Under the pieces are notes generated by a model, which made no database searches, was not told where the DNA came from, and saw only the letters and a list, made by a program, of their open reading frames with translations. Shown one piece after another: positions 1-8,326 of a DNA stretch of 64,000 nucleotides. This DNA comes from Kaistia geumhonensis (GTDB lineage Bacteria > Pseudomonadota > Alphaproteobacteria > Rhizobiales > Kaistiaceae): the NCBI RefSeq assembly GCF_030815145.1, contig NZ_JAUSWJ010000001.1, positions 1,178,001-1,242,000 of the forward strand, read 5' to 3'. Each line of letters begins with the position of its first letter. The stretch's first letter is position 1. The position numbers were made by a program, and so were the translations under genes.

Positions 1-1503
1 GATCGCCTTTGCCAGCGGATGGCTGGAGCCGGCCTCAAGCGCCGCCGCGAGGGCGAGGACATCGGCCTCGGCCTCGCTGCCGAGCGGCACGATTTCGCTG
101 ACCACGGGACGGCCGAGCGTCAGCGTTCCGGTCTTGTCGAAGGCGACGCGATCGATGCGGGCGAGCTGTTCGAGGACGGCGCCGCCCTTCATGAGCAGGC
201 CCTGCCGGGCGCCCGATGCGAGGCCGGCCGCGATCGCCGCCGGCGTCGAGATCACCAGGGCGCAGGGGCAGCCGATCAGCAGCAGCGCCAGCCCCTTGTA
301 GATCCACTCATCCCAGCCGGCGCCGAAGAACAGCGGCGGAACGATCGCAACCAGAGCGCCGACCAGCAGAACGGCCGGCGTATAGATGCGCGAGAAGCGG
401 TCGATGAAGCGCTCGGTCGGCGCCTTCGCCTCCTGCGCCTCCTCGACGAGGCGGACGATGCGCGCGATCGTGTTGTCCCTGGCTGCCGCCGTCACCTCGA
501 CGCGCAACACGCCGTCGATATTGATCGTCCCGGCATAGACCGTGTCGCCGACGCCCTTCCGCTTCGGCACGCTCTCGCCGGTGACGGTCGCCTCGTCGAG
601 TGCGCTGCTGCCGGTGAGAATGACGCCATCGGCCGCGACACGGTCGCCGGGCCGGACCATGATCAGCGCGCCGACGGAGAGGCTGTCTGCGGCGACGCTC
701 TTCGTTGCGCCATCAGCCTCGACCAGCGCGGTCTCGGGAACGAGCTCGGAGAGGGCTCGGATGCTGGAGCGGGCGCGTCGCGCGGCGGCCCCTTCCAGCA
801 TCTCGCCGATAAGGAACAGGACGACGACCACCGCCGCCTCCTCGCTGGCGCCGATCGCGACCGCGCCGACGGCGGCGATCGTCATCAGCGTCTCGATCGA
901 GAAGGGCGAGCCGAACCGAGCCGCCATGAAGGCGCGGCGGGCGATCGGCACAAGGCCGACCAGCATGGCGAGCGCGAAGGGCCAGTGGCCGAACTGCGGC
1001 ATGGCGGCGACGACGGCCCAGGCGAGCACGAAGGCCAGCGCGGCGGCGATCGTCAGCCGCGCCTTGCCCGTGTGCCACCAGGCAACGCCGTCCTCGTCCT
1101 CGTCGTCATGGCCGTGCAGGCCGGCCGGCATGGCATCCGCGGCCGGAGCGGCGTGATCGTGACCCGCGTGATCGTGCCCCGCATGGTCGTGATCCGCACG
1201 GTCGTGGCCGGCATGATCATGATCATCGTGATCGTGATGGTCGTGCGCGGCAGCGCGCCGGGCCGGCTCGGTCCCGCCGATCAGCGACGCGCGGTAGCCG
1301 AGCGCTGCGACGTCGCGCGTCACGGCCGGGGCGATGGCGGCCTCGGTCCGCCGCGACACGGTCATGGTGCCGGCGGCCACCGAGACGCTGACCTCCACAA
1401 CGCCGTCGATCCGCCGCACGGCGCGGTCGATCTTGGCGGCGCAGGCCGCGCAGTCCATGCCACCGATGCGGTAGCGCTCTTCCGTCGTGAGCGGCGCGTT
1501 CAT
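1..1503 (-). CDS. P1B-type heavy-metal-translocating ATPase, C-terminus cut by window edge
   Basis: About 501 N-terminal residues of a metal-exporting P-type ATPase are visible; the rest lies left of the window. It should export soft divalent metals (Zn, Cd or Pb) across the inner membrane. In order there are an HMA domain with GMDCAAC (residues 15-21), a histidine/aspartate-rich linker (about 87-135), membrane helices, the TGES actuator motif, the CPC transport motif (near 268-290) and the DKTGT phosphorylation motif (near 127-141). The ATG at 1501-1503 starts a normal HMA domain. The gene is divergent from a MerR regulator, and a MerR-type promoter with a 19-nt spacer lies between them, so metal induction is expected. 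CPC plus a ZntR-like neighbour points to Zn/Cd/Pb rather than Cu; the exact metal is inferred. Confidence 0.93.
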   Translation of the reverse strand, partial: MNAPLTTEERYRIGGMDCAACAAKIDRAVRRIDGVVEVSVSVAAGTMTVSRRTEAAIAPAVTRDVAALGYRASLIGGTEPARRAAAHDHHDHDDHDHAGHDRADHDHAGHDHAGHDHAAPAADAMPAGLHGHDDEDEDGVAWWHTGKARLTIAAALAFVLAWAVVAAMPQFGHWPFALAMLVGLVPIARRAFMAARFGSPFSIETLMTIAAVGAVAIGASEEAAVVVVLFLIGEMLEGAAARRARSSIRALSELVPETALVEADGATKSVAADSLSVGALIMVRPGDRVAADGVILTGSSALDEATVTGESVPKRKGVGDTVYAGTINIDGVLRVEVTAAARDNTIARIVRLVEEAQEAKAPTERFIDRFSRIYTPAVLLVGALVAIVPPLFFGAGWDEWIYKGLALLLIGCPCALVISTPAAIAAGLASGARQGLLMKGGAVLEQLARIDRVAFDKTGTLTLGRPVVSEIVPLGSEAEADVLALAAALEAGSSHPLAKAI

Positions 1504-1538
1504 CGCGAGCCTCGCTTCCCTTGCATTCGTCGGCAGAG

Positions 1539-1569
1539 AGGCTAAATGCTCCAGCGACTAGAGGATCAA
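1539..1569 (-). promoter_or_regulatory. MerR-type promoter with 19-nt spacer and dyad operator (ATPase gene)
   Basis: On the minus strand a -35 element TTGATC (1564-1569) and a -10 element TAGCCT (1539-1544) are separated by exactly 19 nt. An imperfect palindrome, CTCTAGTCGCTGGAG (1549-1563), fills the spacer. Over-long spacers holding the operator are the hallmark of MerR-activated promoters. The position suits activation of the ATPase gene by the divergent MerR protein. Confidence 0.7.
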
Positions 1570-1584
1570 GCGGGAAGATCACCG

Positions 1585-2007
1585 ATGCGCGCAATCTCGA
1601 TCGGCGCCGTCGCCAAGGCGACCGGCGTCAAGGTTCCGACGATCCGCTACTATGAGGAAGTCGGCCTGCTGCCGGCCGCCGACCGCACGGCGAGCAACCG
1701 GCGATCTTATGACCAGGCGACGGTGCGCCGGCTGCGCTTCATCCGCCATGCGCGCGATCTCGGCTTCTCGGTCGAGGCGATCCGGCAGCTGATCGATCTC
1801 TCCGACCAGCCCGACCGCTCCTGCGGCGATGTCGATTCCATCGCGCGGCTGCATCTTGCCGATATCGACGAGAAGATCGCCCGCCTCACCGCGCTCAGGA
1901 GCGAGGTCAAGCGCATGGTCGACGAGGGCGCGCATGGCCGCGTCGCCGATTGCCGTGTCATCGAGGTGCTCGGCGACCACGCCGCCTGCCTGCACGAGGC
2001 GCACTGA
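1585..2007 (+). CDS. MerR-family metal-responsive regulator (ZntR/CadR-like)
   Basis: A 140-residue MerR regulator. The N-terminal winged helix (VKVPTIRYYEEVGLLPAA, residues 15-32) binds DNA, followed by a dimerisation helix and a C-terminal metal site. Cys80, Cys123, His132 and Cys135 are candidate ligands, resembling the ZntR/CadR/PbrR layout rather than the CueR one. The upstream in-frame ATG at 1546 was rejected because the protein from 1585 (MRAISIG) matches the family start. It is divergent from the metal ATPase and is expected to activate it by untwisting the 19-nt-spacer promoter. Zn, Cd or Pb specificity is inferred. Confidence 0.92.
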   Translation: MRAISIGAVAKATGVKVPTIRYYEEVGLLPAADRTASNRRSYDQATVRRLRFIRHARDLGFSVEAIRQLIDLSDQPDRSCGDVDSIARLHLADIDEKIARLTALRSEVKRMVDEGAHGRVADCRVIEVLGDHAACLHEAH

Positions 2008-2046
2008 AGGGGCGAGCGTTCGGGGCCGGACGGGAGGGAGCCGCTT

Positions 2047-2187
2047 CCCTGTCCCTCGGGGGGACAGGGCGGCGCCGCGGCTTTCAAAGACGCAGCGCAT
2101 CCAGGCCTTTGCGCGACACCGTCGATGCAGCGCAAGGCCCGCCCTCTCCCCCCTCTTGTGGGGGAGAGATGGAGAGGAGGGCCTTCC
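2047..2187. repeat. GC-rich intergenic inverted repeats (REP-like)
   Basis: Between the MerR gene and the SMP-30 gene there are two palindromes. One is a perfect 9-bp stem, CCCTGTCCC (2047-2055) with GGGACAGGG (2061-2069). The other is built on CTCTCCCCC and GGGGGAGAG (about 2145-2167), followed by tggagaggagg. The second matches a copy near 61423-61472, including a preceding cgatgcag. No coding potential is seen here. Confidence 0.6.
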
Positions 2188-2211
2188 AGCCCCTCAAGTG
2201 AAGCGCCGCCC

Positions 2212-3135
2212 TTAAACCTTCGGGCGAAGCGCGCCCTGGGTGTTGAGATAGACCGAATAGAGGCTGGTCGTGCCGCAGATATACAGGCGGTTGCGCTTGC
2301 GGCCGCCGAAGCAGACATTCGCGACCACTTCGGGAATGCTGATCTTGCCGATCAGCGTGCCGTCCGGCGCGAAGCAATGAACGCCATCGCCGGCAGAGCT
2401 CCAGACATTGCCGTGGATATCGACGCGGAAGCCGTCGAACAGGCCGGCATCGCAGGTCGCGAAGCGCCGTCCCGCTCCCACGCTGCGCCCGTCGGACGCC
2501 ACCGGATAGACGCGGATATCGGGCGAGCAGCCGACCTTGTGCGTGAGGCCGGTGTCGGCGACGTAAAGCAGCTTCTCATCCGGCGAGAAGGCGAGACCGT
2601 TGGGGCGGACCATGTCGGTGATAACCGCCGAGACAGAGCCGTTCACCGGATCGATGCGATAGACGTTGCAGGCGCCGATCTCGGAGATGGCGAAGTCGCC
2701 CTCATATTCGCCGTCGATGCCGTAGGTGGGATCGGTGAACCAGATCGAACCGTCCGACTTCACGACCACGTCGTTGGGCGAATTGAGCTTCTTGCCCTCG
2801 AAGCGGTCGGCGAGGATGCGGCGCGAGCCGTCATGCTCGATGCGCGTCACCGCGCGGCCGCGATGCTCGCAGGAGATGAGTCGGCCCTCGAGGTCGACGG
2901 TGTGGCCGTTATGATTGTTGCAGGGCGCGAGGAAGACGGAGACCGAGCCGTCCGTCTCGTCATAGCGCAGCAGCCGGTCGTTCGGGATGTCCGACCAGAT
3001 GAGATACTTGCCGGCGGCGAAATAGGCCGGACCCTCGGCCCAGCGGCTGCCCGTCCACAGCTTCTCGATATGGACATTGCCCATCGCATAGCGGCGGAAC
3101 CGCTCGTCCAGCACCACGAAATCCTTGTCGAGCAT
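2212..3135 (-). CDS. SMP-30/gluconolactonase-family sugar lactonase
   Basis: A 307-residue six-bladed beta-propeller of the SMP-30/gluconolactonase/LRE-like family, which hydrolyses sugar-acid lactones using one divalent metal. Visible family residues include the Glu of WAEGPAYF, the Asn of LNSPNDVVV, and the Asn and Asp of NGLAFSP and LLYVADTG, corresponding to the usual metal and active-site ligands. The ATG at 3133-3135 is chosen because a GGAGG lies just upstream; a longer frame to 3195 adds only non-family sequence. It stands alone between the repeat region and wrbA on the opposite strand. Substrate is not determinable. Confidence 0.88.
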   Translation of the reverse strand: MLDKDFVVLDERFRRYAMGNVHIEKLWTGSRWAEGPAYFAAGKYLIWSDIPNDRLLRYDETDGSVSVFLAPCNNHNGHTVDLEGRLISCEHRGRAVTRIEHDGSRRILADRFEGKKLNSPNDVVVKSDGSIWFTDPTYGIDGEYEGDFAISEIGACNVYRIDPVNGSVSAVITDMVRPNGLAFSPDEKLLYVADTGLTHKVGCSPDIRVYPVASDGRSVGAGRRFATCDAGLFDGFRVDIHGNVWSSAGDGVHCFAPDGTLIGKISIPEVVANVCFGGRKRNRLYICGTTSLYSVYLNTQGALRPKV

Positions 3136-3251
3136 GTTTCCTCCGGCTCGCTTCGCTCCCGCGCCGGAGCATAGGACAATGCCCCGCCCCCGCAAGGCCC
3201 GAAGGCCGGCGAAACACCGTCATAAGGCGTTCATCGACAATCGACGACAGA

Positions 3252-3267
3252 CTGTTCACCCGAACAG
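3252..3267. promoter_or_regulatory. Palindrome upstream of wrbA, possible operator
   Basis: A perfect inverted repeat, CTGTTCACCCGAACAG, has 6-nt arms around 4 nt and lies about 63 nt before the wrbA start. It looks like a dimeric regulator site. It resembles GAAC/GTTC-type boxes, but the direct GTTC-N7-GTTC form typical of alphaproteobacterial LexA is absent, so the regulator is unknown. Confidence 0.4.
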
Positions 3268-3329
3268 CGCTTTCCCCGGCCGGCCGTTCGCACGATGTAG
3301 ACGGCACCGCATTTCACGAGGGGATACTG

Positions 3330-3929
3330 ATGACCAAGGTTCTGGTGCTCTACTATTCGGCTTATGGCCATATCGAGAAGATGGCCGAGGCCGTCGCAGA
3401 GGGCGTTCGCTCGGCTGGCGCCGAGGCCGTGATCAAGCGTGTCCCCGAGCTGGTGCCCGACGACGTCGCCAAGGCTTCCTACTACAAGATGGACCAGGCG
3501 GCCCCGGTCGCGAGCCCCTCGGAGCTCGACCAGTATGACGCGATCATCGTCGGCGCCGGCACGCGCTACGGCACGGTCGCCTCGCAGATGCGCAATTTCT
3601 GGGACCAGACCGGCGGCCTCTGGGCGCAGGGCAAGCTGACCGGCAAGGTCGGCTCGGTGTTCACCTCCTCGGCCACGCAGCATGGCGGCCAGGAGTCGAC
3701 CATTCTCGGCTTCATCCCGACCTTCTTCCATCACGGCATGATCGTCGTCGGCCTGCCCTACGCGTTTCAGGGTCAGATGGGCGTCGAGGAGATCAAGGGC
3801 GGCTCGCCTTACGGCGCCTCCACGATCACCGGCGGCGACGGCTCGCGTCAGCCTTCGGCCATCGAGCTCGAGGCGGCCCGCTATCAGGGCGCCCATGTCG
3901 CGAAGATCGCCGCCAAGCAGGCGTCCTGA
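3330..3929 (+). CDS. wrbA: NAD(P)H:quinone oxidoreductase, type IV (WrbA)
   Basis: A 199-residue flavodoxin-like protein of the WrbA family, a cytosolic FMN enzyme that makes two-electron reductions of quinones and so limits redox cycling. The FMN phosphate loop ([15 protein letters not shown], about residues 7-21) and the conserved [19 protein letters not shown] block (about 77-95) are both present, and length matches the family. The ATG at 3330 follows GAGGGGATACTG. It is a single-gene unit closed by a strong terminator at 3969-3998, with a palindrome upstream that may bind a regulator. Confidence 0.95.
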   Translation: MTKVLVLYYSAYGHIEKMAEAVAEGVRSAGAEAVIKRVPELVPDDVAKASYYKMDQAAPVASPSELDQYDAIIVGAGTRYGTVASQMRNFWDQTGGLWAQGKLTGKVGSVFTSSATQHGGQESTILGFIPTFFHHGMIVVGLPYAFQGQMGVEEIKGGSPYGASTITGGDGSRQPSAIELEAARYQGAHVAKIAAKQAS

Positions 3930-3968
3930 TCCAGCCTCGCTTTCGGCTGGATAACCGATAGATTTCTT

Positions 3969-3998
3969 GGCCGCGCCGGCTCTCCGGCGCGGCCTTTT
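3969..3998 (+). terminator. Rho-independent terminator after wrbA
   Basis: A perfect 11-bp stem, GGCCGCGCCGG (3969-3979) with CCGGCGCGGCC (3984-3994), encloses a 4-nt loop and is followed by TTTT. It lies 40 nt after the wrbA stop and just before the next gene on the same strand. Confidence 0.85.
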
Positions 3999-4046
3999 GC
4001 CGTTCGCGCGGTTGAAGCGGCCGGCCGCCGCCGCTAACTGCATCGC

Positions 4047-4964
4047 ATGTCAGATATCTGCTTCGATCGCGACTTCGACCCGCAGACGGGCCGCGCCGTG
4101 CCGCTCGGGCCGCTGGTCCGCCGCGTGACGGCCGGCAATGCCAACCCGTTCACCTTCCGCGGGACCAACAGCTACATCGTCGGCCACGGCCGCGTCGCGC
4201 TGATCGACCCCGGCCCCGACGACCCGGCGCATATCGAGGCGCTGCTGGCGGCGACCGCCGGCGAGACGATCGAGGCGATCATCGTCACCCACACCCATCG
4301 CGACCATTCGGCCGGCGTTCCACGACTTGTCGCGGCAACGGGCGCGCCCGTCCATGCCGGCGGCGCGCACCGTTTCGCCCGCCCGCCGCGCGCGGGCGAG
4401 AACGCGACGCTCGACGCCGGCGCCGACGAGCGTTTCGCGCCGGATGTCACGCTTGCCGACGGCGGCATCATCGCCGGCGAAGGCTGGCGGCTCGAAGCGG
4501 TCGCGACACCCGGCCACGCCGCCAACCACATGGCGTTCGCCCTTTCGGGCACCGACATGCTCTTTTCGGGCGATCACGTCATGGGCTGGTCGACCACCGT
4601 CGTCGCGCCGCCCGACGGCTCGATGGCCGATTACATGGCCTCGCTGGAGCGGCTCGGCGGCCGCCCGGAGACGATCTATTTGCCCGGACACGGCGCGCCG
4701 ATCGCCGATGCGCCCGCTTTCGTGCGGGCGCTCCGGGCCCATCGGCGGCTGCGCGAAGCGGCGATCCTCGCCCGGATCGAGAAGGGCGACCGGACGATCG
4801 CCGAGATCGTCGCCGTCGTCTACCGCGAGACGCCGAGCGCCCTCCATGGCGCCGCCGCGCTCTCGGTGCTCGCGCATGTCGAGGAGCTTGTCGCGAAGGG
4901 CCGCGTCCGCGTCGCGGACGGCGCCGGCCTCCACGCGCGCTACGAGGCGGTCAGCGGCGGCTGA
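4047..4964 (+). CDS. MBL-fold metallo-hydrolase with C-terminal winged helix (LACTB2-like)
   Basis: A 305-residue metallo-beta-lactamase-fold hydrolase. The dinuclear metal motif THTHRDHSAG is near residues 78-87, with further metal ligands in TPGHAANH and GDHVMG and the late His in LPGHGAP. The last ~70 residues (RRLREAAILARIEKG onward) form the BLACT_WH winged-helix tail found in LACTB2/RNase-like members. The start at 4047 gives an N-terminus typical of alphaproteobacterial homologues. Its 3' end overlaps the convergent DUF1499 gene by 14 bp. Substrate is uncertain: some relatives act as endoribonucleases, others as thioester or glyoxalase-like hydrolases. Confidence 0.9.
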   Translation: MSDICFDRDFDPQTGRAVPLGPLVRRVTAGNANPFTFRGTNSYIVGHGRVALIDPGPDDPAHIEALLAATAGETIEAIIVTHTHRDHSAGVPRLVAATGAPVHAGGAHRFARPPRAGENATLDAGADERFAPDVTLADGGIIAGEGWRLEAVATPGHAANHMAFALSGTDMLFSGDHVMGWSTTVVAPPDGSMADYMASLERLGGRPETIYLPGHGAPIADAPAFVRALRAHRRLREAAILARIEKGDRTIAEIVAVVYRETPSALHGAAALSVLAHVEELVAKGRVRVADGAGLHARYEAVSGG

Positions 4965-5802
4965 GCGGGGCCCGCTCCGGGATCGGCGGCAGCGGCGCGG
5001 CGTCGTCGACCATGTCGGCCGGGCGCGCATCGTCGTCCGGCTCGGCGACGCCCTGCAGTAAGCTGTCGAGATCGGCGAAGAAGCCGCCGATGCGCGCGGC
5101 GTCGTCGCCGAGGTCGTGCGCGCCGATCCGGACCGCCGAGCGCATGTCGACCAGCGTGCCCGATCCATCGGCGATGACGCGAATGACGACATCGACCGGC
5201 AGCGCCAGAAGGAAGGTGGTCGCGCCCGCCTCGATCCATCCGACCTCGTTGTCGGCGTCGGGCGCGCGCGCGTCGGTGATCCGCCAGCCGCGCGCGCCAG
5301 CAAGCGACTCGATCGCCTGGTAGACCCGTTCCGGCGACAGCGGATAGTGGCGCGGCACGATCGCCGGATAGGCGGCGAGTTGCGCCGCCTGCAGCGCCTC
5401 GCCGGGCAGCGGCCGCATCACGACGGCGTCGGGCGCTGCCGTGAAGAGCGGCGGATCGATCACGTCGGTCGAGACATCGGCGAGGCGCGGCAACCGGGCG
5501 AGATCGACGACAACGAGCGCCGGCAGAACCAGTGCCACGAGAGCGAGGACAATGGCTCCGATCGCCGTGCCGGCCCCCTGGTCGCCGTCGCGCCAGACGG
5601 AACGAAGGGCAATGGTCGCGGCGACGAGTGCCAAGCCCGCCAGCAGCCATGCGATGGAAAGAGTCACGAAGAGCGGCGCGATCTCCAGCAGGCCGAACTG
5701 CCTGAGAATGATCGCGAGGATCATGAGCGGCAGCGGCAGCATCGCAAGGCGGAGTGCGGCGCGCGCGCCTGGCGCGTAGCGCTGCGGCGGACGGCGCATC
5801 AT
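4951..5802 (-). CDS. DUF1499-domain membrane protein
   Basis: A 283-residue protein with three predicted N-terminal membrane helices (roughly residues 20-45, 50-68 and 85-105) followed by a DUF1499 domain containing RLADVSTDVIDPP and the YPLSPERVYQAIESL region. DUF1499 proteins are widespread in Proteobacteria but have no established biochemical role. The start is placed at the first ATG of a double ATG (5797-5802) downstream of a GGAG-like site; an upstream TTG at 5832 is less likely. It converges on the MBL-fold gene. Confidence 0.82.
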   Translation of the reverse strand: MMRRPPQRYAPGARAALRLAMLPLPLMILAIILRQFGLLEIAPLFVTLSIAWLLAGLALVAATIALRSVWRDGDQGAGTAIGAIVLALVALVLPALVVVDLARLPRLADVSTDVIDPPLFTAAPDAVVMRPLPGEALQAAQLAAYPAIVPRHYPLSPERVYQAIESLAGARGWRITDARAPDADNEVGWIEAGATTFLLALPVDVVIRVIADGSGTLVDMRSAVRIGAHDLGDDAARIGGFFADLDSLLQGVAEPDDDARPADMVDDAAPLPPIPERAPLSRR

Positions 5803-6038
5803 TTTTTCCGCTCCGCAGCGAAAGCTCGGCAATAGAACGCGGACGATGCGTTGTGCCCAAAAGGCAACAGCCGACGCCCATCAAGTTCAATGCACGACAT
5901 CACGCGTCTGTTTAGCCCATTAACGAAAATCTAAACCACGAAGATGCCATATTGGCTTACCATATCCGCCTTGCACGAAGAGCAGCCGGCGGAAGATCGG
6001 CACGACGGCGGAAATACGCCTGGGACTGAAGCATCATC

Positions 6039-6242
6039 ATGACCAACAAAGATCACGCAACCTTTACGAACAAGACGCAACGTGAACACGGGGACGACCT
6101 GTGCGCCAAGTATGGCGCGCTGGGCAATCCCGACCTCGTCGCGGCCCTCCGTCAGCAGAAGACGGCCAAAAGCACGCCGAAGCGCAGCTCGGTCGGCTCT
6201 CCGCAGATGGAGATGGCCATCGCCGCGCGCGAGCAGGACTGA
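6039..6242 (+). CDS. Small hypothetical protein (67 aa)
   Basis: A 67-residue hydrophilic, charged protein starting MTNKDHATFTNK and ending in a helix-prone tail. No family is recognised. Codon usage is GC-rich at third positions like the neighbouring genes, which supports a real gene, but the ribosome-binding site is weak. There is no signal peptide or membrane segment. It stands alone between the DUF1499 gene and the LysE exporter, both on the opposite strand. Confidence 0.5.
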   Translation: MTNKDHATFTNKTQREHGDDLCAKYGALGNPDLVAALRQQKTAKSTPKRSSVGSPQMEMAIAAREQD

Positions 6243-6353
6243 CCGGCCTCGCCGGGCGACGACGCGTAAAGAGTAGACGGCGGGCGCGTGGATGACCATG
6301 CGCTTGCAAGGCGGGCTCCCCTTGGGCTTAGCCGCTTTTGGCCATGCTGCCGA

Positions 6354-6989
6354 TCAGCCGAGCAGCGGCCTGGTCACCTGCACCAGCAGCGACATCGCGA
6401 TGGCCGCCATGACGAAGGCGATCAGCCCGTCGAGCACGCGCCAGGCCGCCGGCCGCGCGAACAGCGGCGCCGCCAGGCGCGCGCCATAGCCAAGCGAAAA
6501 GAACCAGACTGCCGAGGCGCTCGCGGCGCCGGCTGCGAACGCGACCCGCTCCATACCGACATGGCGCGCCGAGAGCGAGCCGAGCAGCACGACCGTATCC
6601 AGATAGACATGCGGATTGAGGAAGGTCAGCGCCGCCACCGTGGCCAGCGCCGGCCCCAGCCGCGATTCGGCGGCACCGCGCGCGGAGAGGCCGCCGGGAT
6701 GCAGTGCGCGGCGGAGTGCCATCGCGCCATAGGTGAAAAGAAAAGCCGCGCCGGCGAGCGTCACGATCGTGAGCACGAGCGGCGAGCTCTGGACCAGAGT
6801 TCCGAGCCCGGCGACGCCGGCCACGATGAGCAGGGCGTCCGAAAGGGTGCAGAAGGCCGCCACCGCGAAGACATGCCGGCGGGCGAGCCCCTGGCGCAGC
6901 ACGAAGGCATTCTGGGCGCCGATGGCGACGATGAGGCTGGCACCGAGCAGGAAGCCTTCAAGCGCCGGTGCGGCGAGCGGCAGGGTCAT
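6354..6989 (-). CDS. LysE/ArgO-family amino acid exporter
   Basis: A 211-residue integral membrane protein of the LysE/ArgO translocator family, exporting basic amino acids (lysine or arginine) through the inner membrane. The N-terminus has the family signature GASLIVAIGAQNAFVLRQGL (residues 16-35), and a conserved FLNPHVYLDTVVLLGS block sits around 123-138. About six hydrophobic segments are visible. It lies 22 bp after the stop of the SRAP gene on the same strand, so the two may be co-transcribed. LysE and ArgO cannot be told apart here, and no LysG/ArgP regulator is adjacent. Confidence 0.9.
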   Translation of the reverse strand: MTLPLAAPALEGFLLGASLIVAIGAQNAFVLRQGLARRHVFAVAAFCTLSDALLIVAGVAGLGTLVQSSPLVLTIVTLAGAAFLFTYGAMALRRALHPGGLSARGAAESRLGPALATVAALTFLNPHVYLDTVVLLGSLSARHVGMERVAFAAGAASASAVWFFSLGYGARLAAPLFARPAAWRVLDGLIAFVMAAIAMSLLVQVTRPLLG

Positions 6990-7011
6990 GACGAAATCCG
7001 GGAACGTTTGA

Positions 7012-7770
7012 TCAGAAGAGCTTCAGCTGCCGTTCCGCCGCGGAAGGCTCGGGCGTGACGGCGGGCTTCGGTTTGGCGGGCGGCGCCGACTGCGCCTCCG
7101 GCGCCTCGAAGGGCTCCTGCAGCGCGGCATCATCGTCCCGGGCGCTGTTGACGCGCGGGCCGACGGCGACGGTTTCAAGCAGGCCGGTTGGCGGCGGCCG
7201 CAGGAGGCCGGCGAGTTCGTCCCGCTCCGCCGGAACAAGGCCCAGCCAGCGGTCGTAGTCCTCCGGCTCGATCACGACCGGCATGCGGTCATGGATCGGC
7301 GCGAGGTCGGGATTGGCGGCAGTCGTCAGGATCGTCGCGCTGTCGAGAAGATTGCCGTTCGCATCGGCATATTCGTCCCAAAGCCCTGCCAGGGCCAGGA
7401 TGCGACGCCGCGGCGCCCGGACGAGATAGGGCTGCTTGCGGCCTCCCGATTCCCTCTTCCACTCGTAGAAGCCCGTTGCGGGCACGAGGCAGCGCCGGTG
7501 GCGGAATGGCCCGCGAAAGGCCGGCTTGTCCGGCGCCGTTTCGGCACGCGCGTTGAAGAAGAGCGGAAGCTCGGCCGGGTTCTTCGCCCAGGACGGAATG
7601 AGGCCCCAGCGCACCAACGCCAGCGACCGCGCGCCCTTCTCCGCCCGAACGACATTGATCGGCTGCGTCGGCGCGATGTTATAGCGCGGCGGAAACCACT
7701 CGATGCGGATCAGCGAGAACTCTTCCTCGAGTTCCGCCGGCGCCACCGCTAGCGCGTATCGTCCACACAT
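7012..7770 (-). CDS. SOS response-associated peptidase (SRAP, YedK/HMCES family)
   Basis: A 252-residue SRAP protein. Members crosslink to abasic sites in single-stranded DNA through the N-terminal cysteine and shield them from breakage. The invariant start MCGRYA gives the catalytic Cys2 once Met is removed. PRYNIAPTQ, the GFYEWK block with its Glu, and the HDRMPV histidine complete the active site. The C-terminus carries a Pro/Ala-rich tail of about 45 residues. The start at 7768-7770 is dictated by Cys2; a frame extending to 8844 is open only by GC bias. Confidence 0.95.
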   Translation of the reverse strand: MCGRYALAVAPAELEEEFSLIRIEWFPPRYNIAPTQPINVVRAEKGARSLALVRWGLIPSWAKNPAELPLFFNARAETAPDKPAFRGPFRHRRCLVPATGFYEWKRESGGRKQPYLVRAPRRRILALAGLWDEYADANGNLLDSATILTTAANPDLAPIHDRMPVVIEPEDYDRWLGLVPAERDELAGLLRPPPTGLLETVAVGPRVNSARDDDAALQEPFEAPEAQSAPPAKPKPAVTPEPSAAERQLKLF

Positions 7771-7885
7771 CGTCCCGATCCTCAGTCCCTGCCCTTTTAG
7801 GCGCTGGGCATGCCCTTGCACAGAGGCGCGAGGAGGCGCGAGAGCCCTCTTCCGCTCGCGCGCCTTTCGGGCCAACCTCGGCCGC

Positions 7886-8326
7886 ATGAGCGAAACGGGC
7901 AGCGTGGACGGAGCGAGCGTGGCGGCGCGGCCGGGGATCGGCGTCAGCGTCGCGATCTGGCGCGAGGACCGCGTGCTGCTCGTGCAGCGCGCCCGCCCGC
8001 CCTTCGCCGGCGCATGGTCGCTGCCCGGCGGGCGCGTCGAATGGGGCGAGAGGCTGCAGGACGCAGCGCGCCGCGAGCTTCTGGAGGAAACCGGCCTCCG
8101 CGCCGGTCCGCTCCGCCTTGTGTCGGCAATCGATGCCATCCACCGCGAGGACGACGCCGTGCGAAGCCATTTCGTCGTCGTCAGCTTCACCGGCGAGGCG
8201 GAGGGCGAGGCCAAGGCCGCGAGCGACGCCGCCGCCGCGGTGTTCGTCACGCTCGAGGCTGCGGCGGGTCTGGCGGTAACGCCGGGTCTTCTCGACGTCC
8301 TAGCGCTCTCCCGGCCCGCCGCCTGA
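7886..8326 (+). CDS. NUDIX hydrolase
   Basis: A 146-residue NUDIX hydrolase with a complete NUDIX box, starting GGRVEWGE and continuing to RRELLEETGL (about residues 46-68), which binds Mg2+ and cleaves nucleoside diphosphate-X compounds. The sequence resembles small MutT/NudF-type enzymes such as ADP-ribose pyrophosphatases, but substrate is not predictable. The ATG at 7886 is chosen over an upstream one at 7703 because the family domain begins shortly after it. Its stop TGA shares a base with the ATG of the next gene (TGATG), so the two are translationally coupled. Confidence 0.9.
   Translation: MSETGSVDGASVAARPGIGVSVAIWREDRVLLVQRARPPFAGAWSLPGGRVEWGERLQDAARRELLEETGLRAGPLRLVSAIDAIHREDDAVRSHFVVVSFTGEAEGEAKAASDAAAAVFVTLEAAAGLAVTPGLLDVLALSRPAA

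Noticed and set aside
5910-5936. GTTTAG...CTAAAC inverted repeat before the 67-aa gene, similar to the half-sites at 30.3 kb
   Set aside because: Only 6-nt arms with a different 15-nt spacing and no sugar gene nearby; likely chance.
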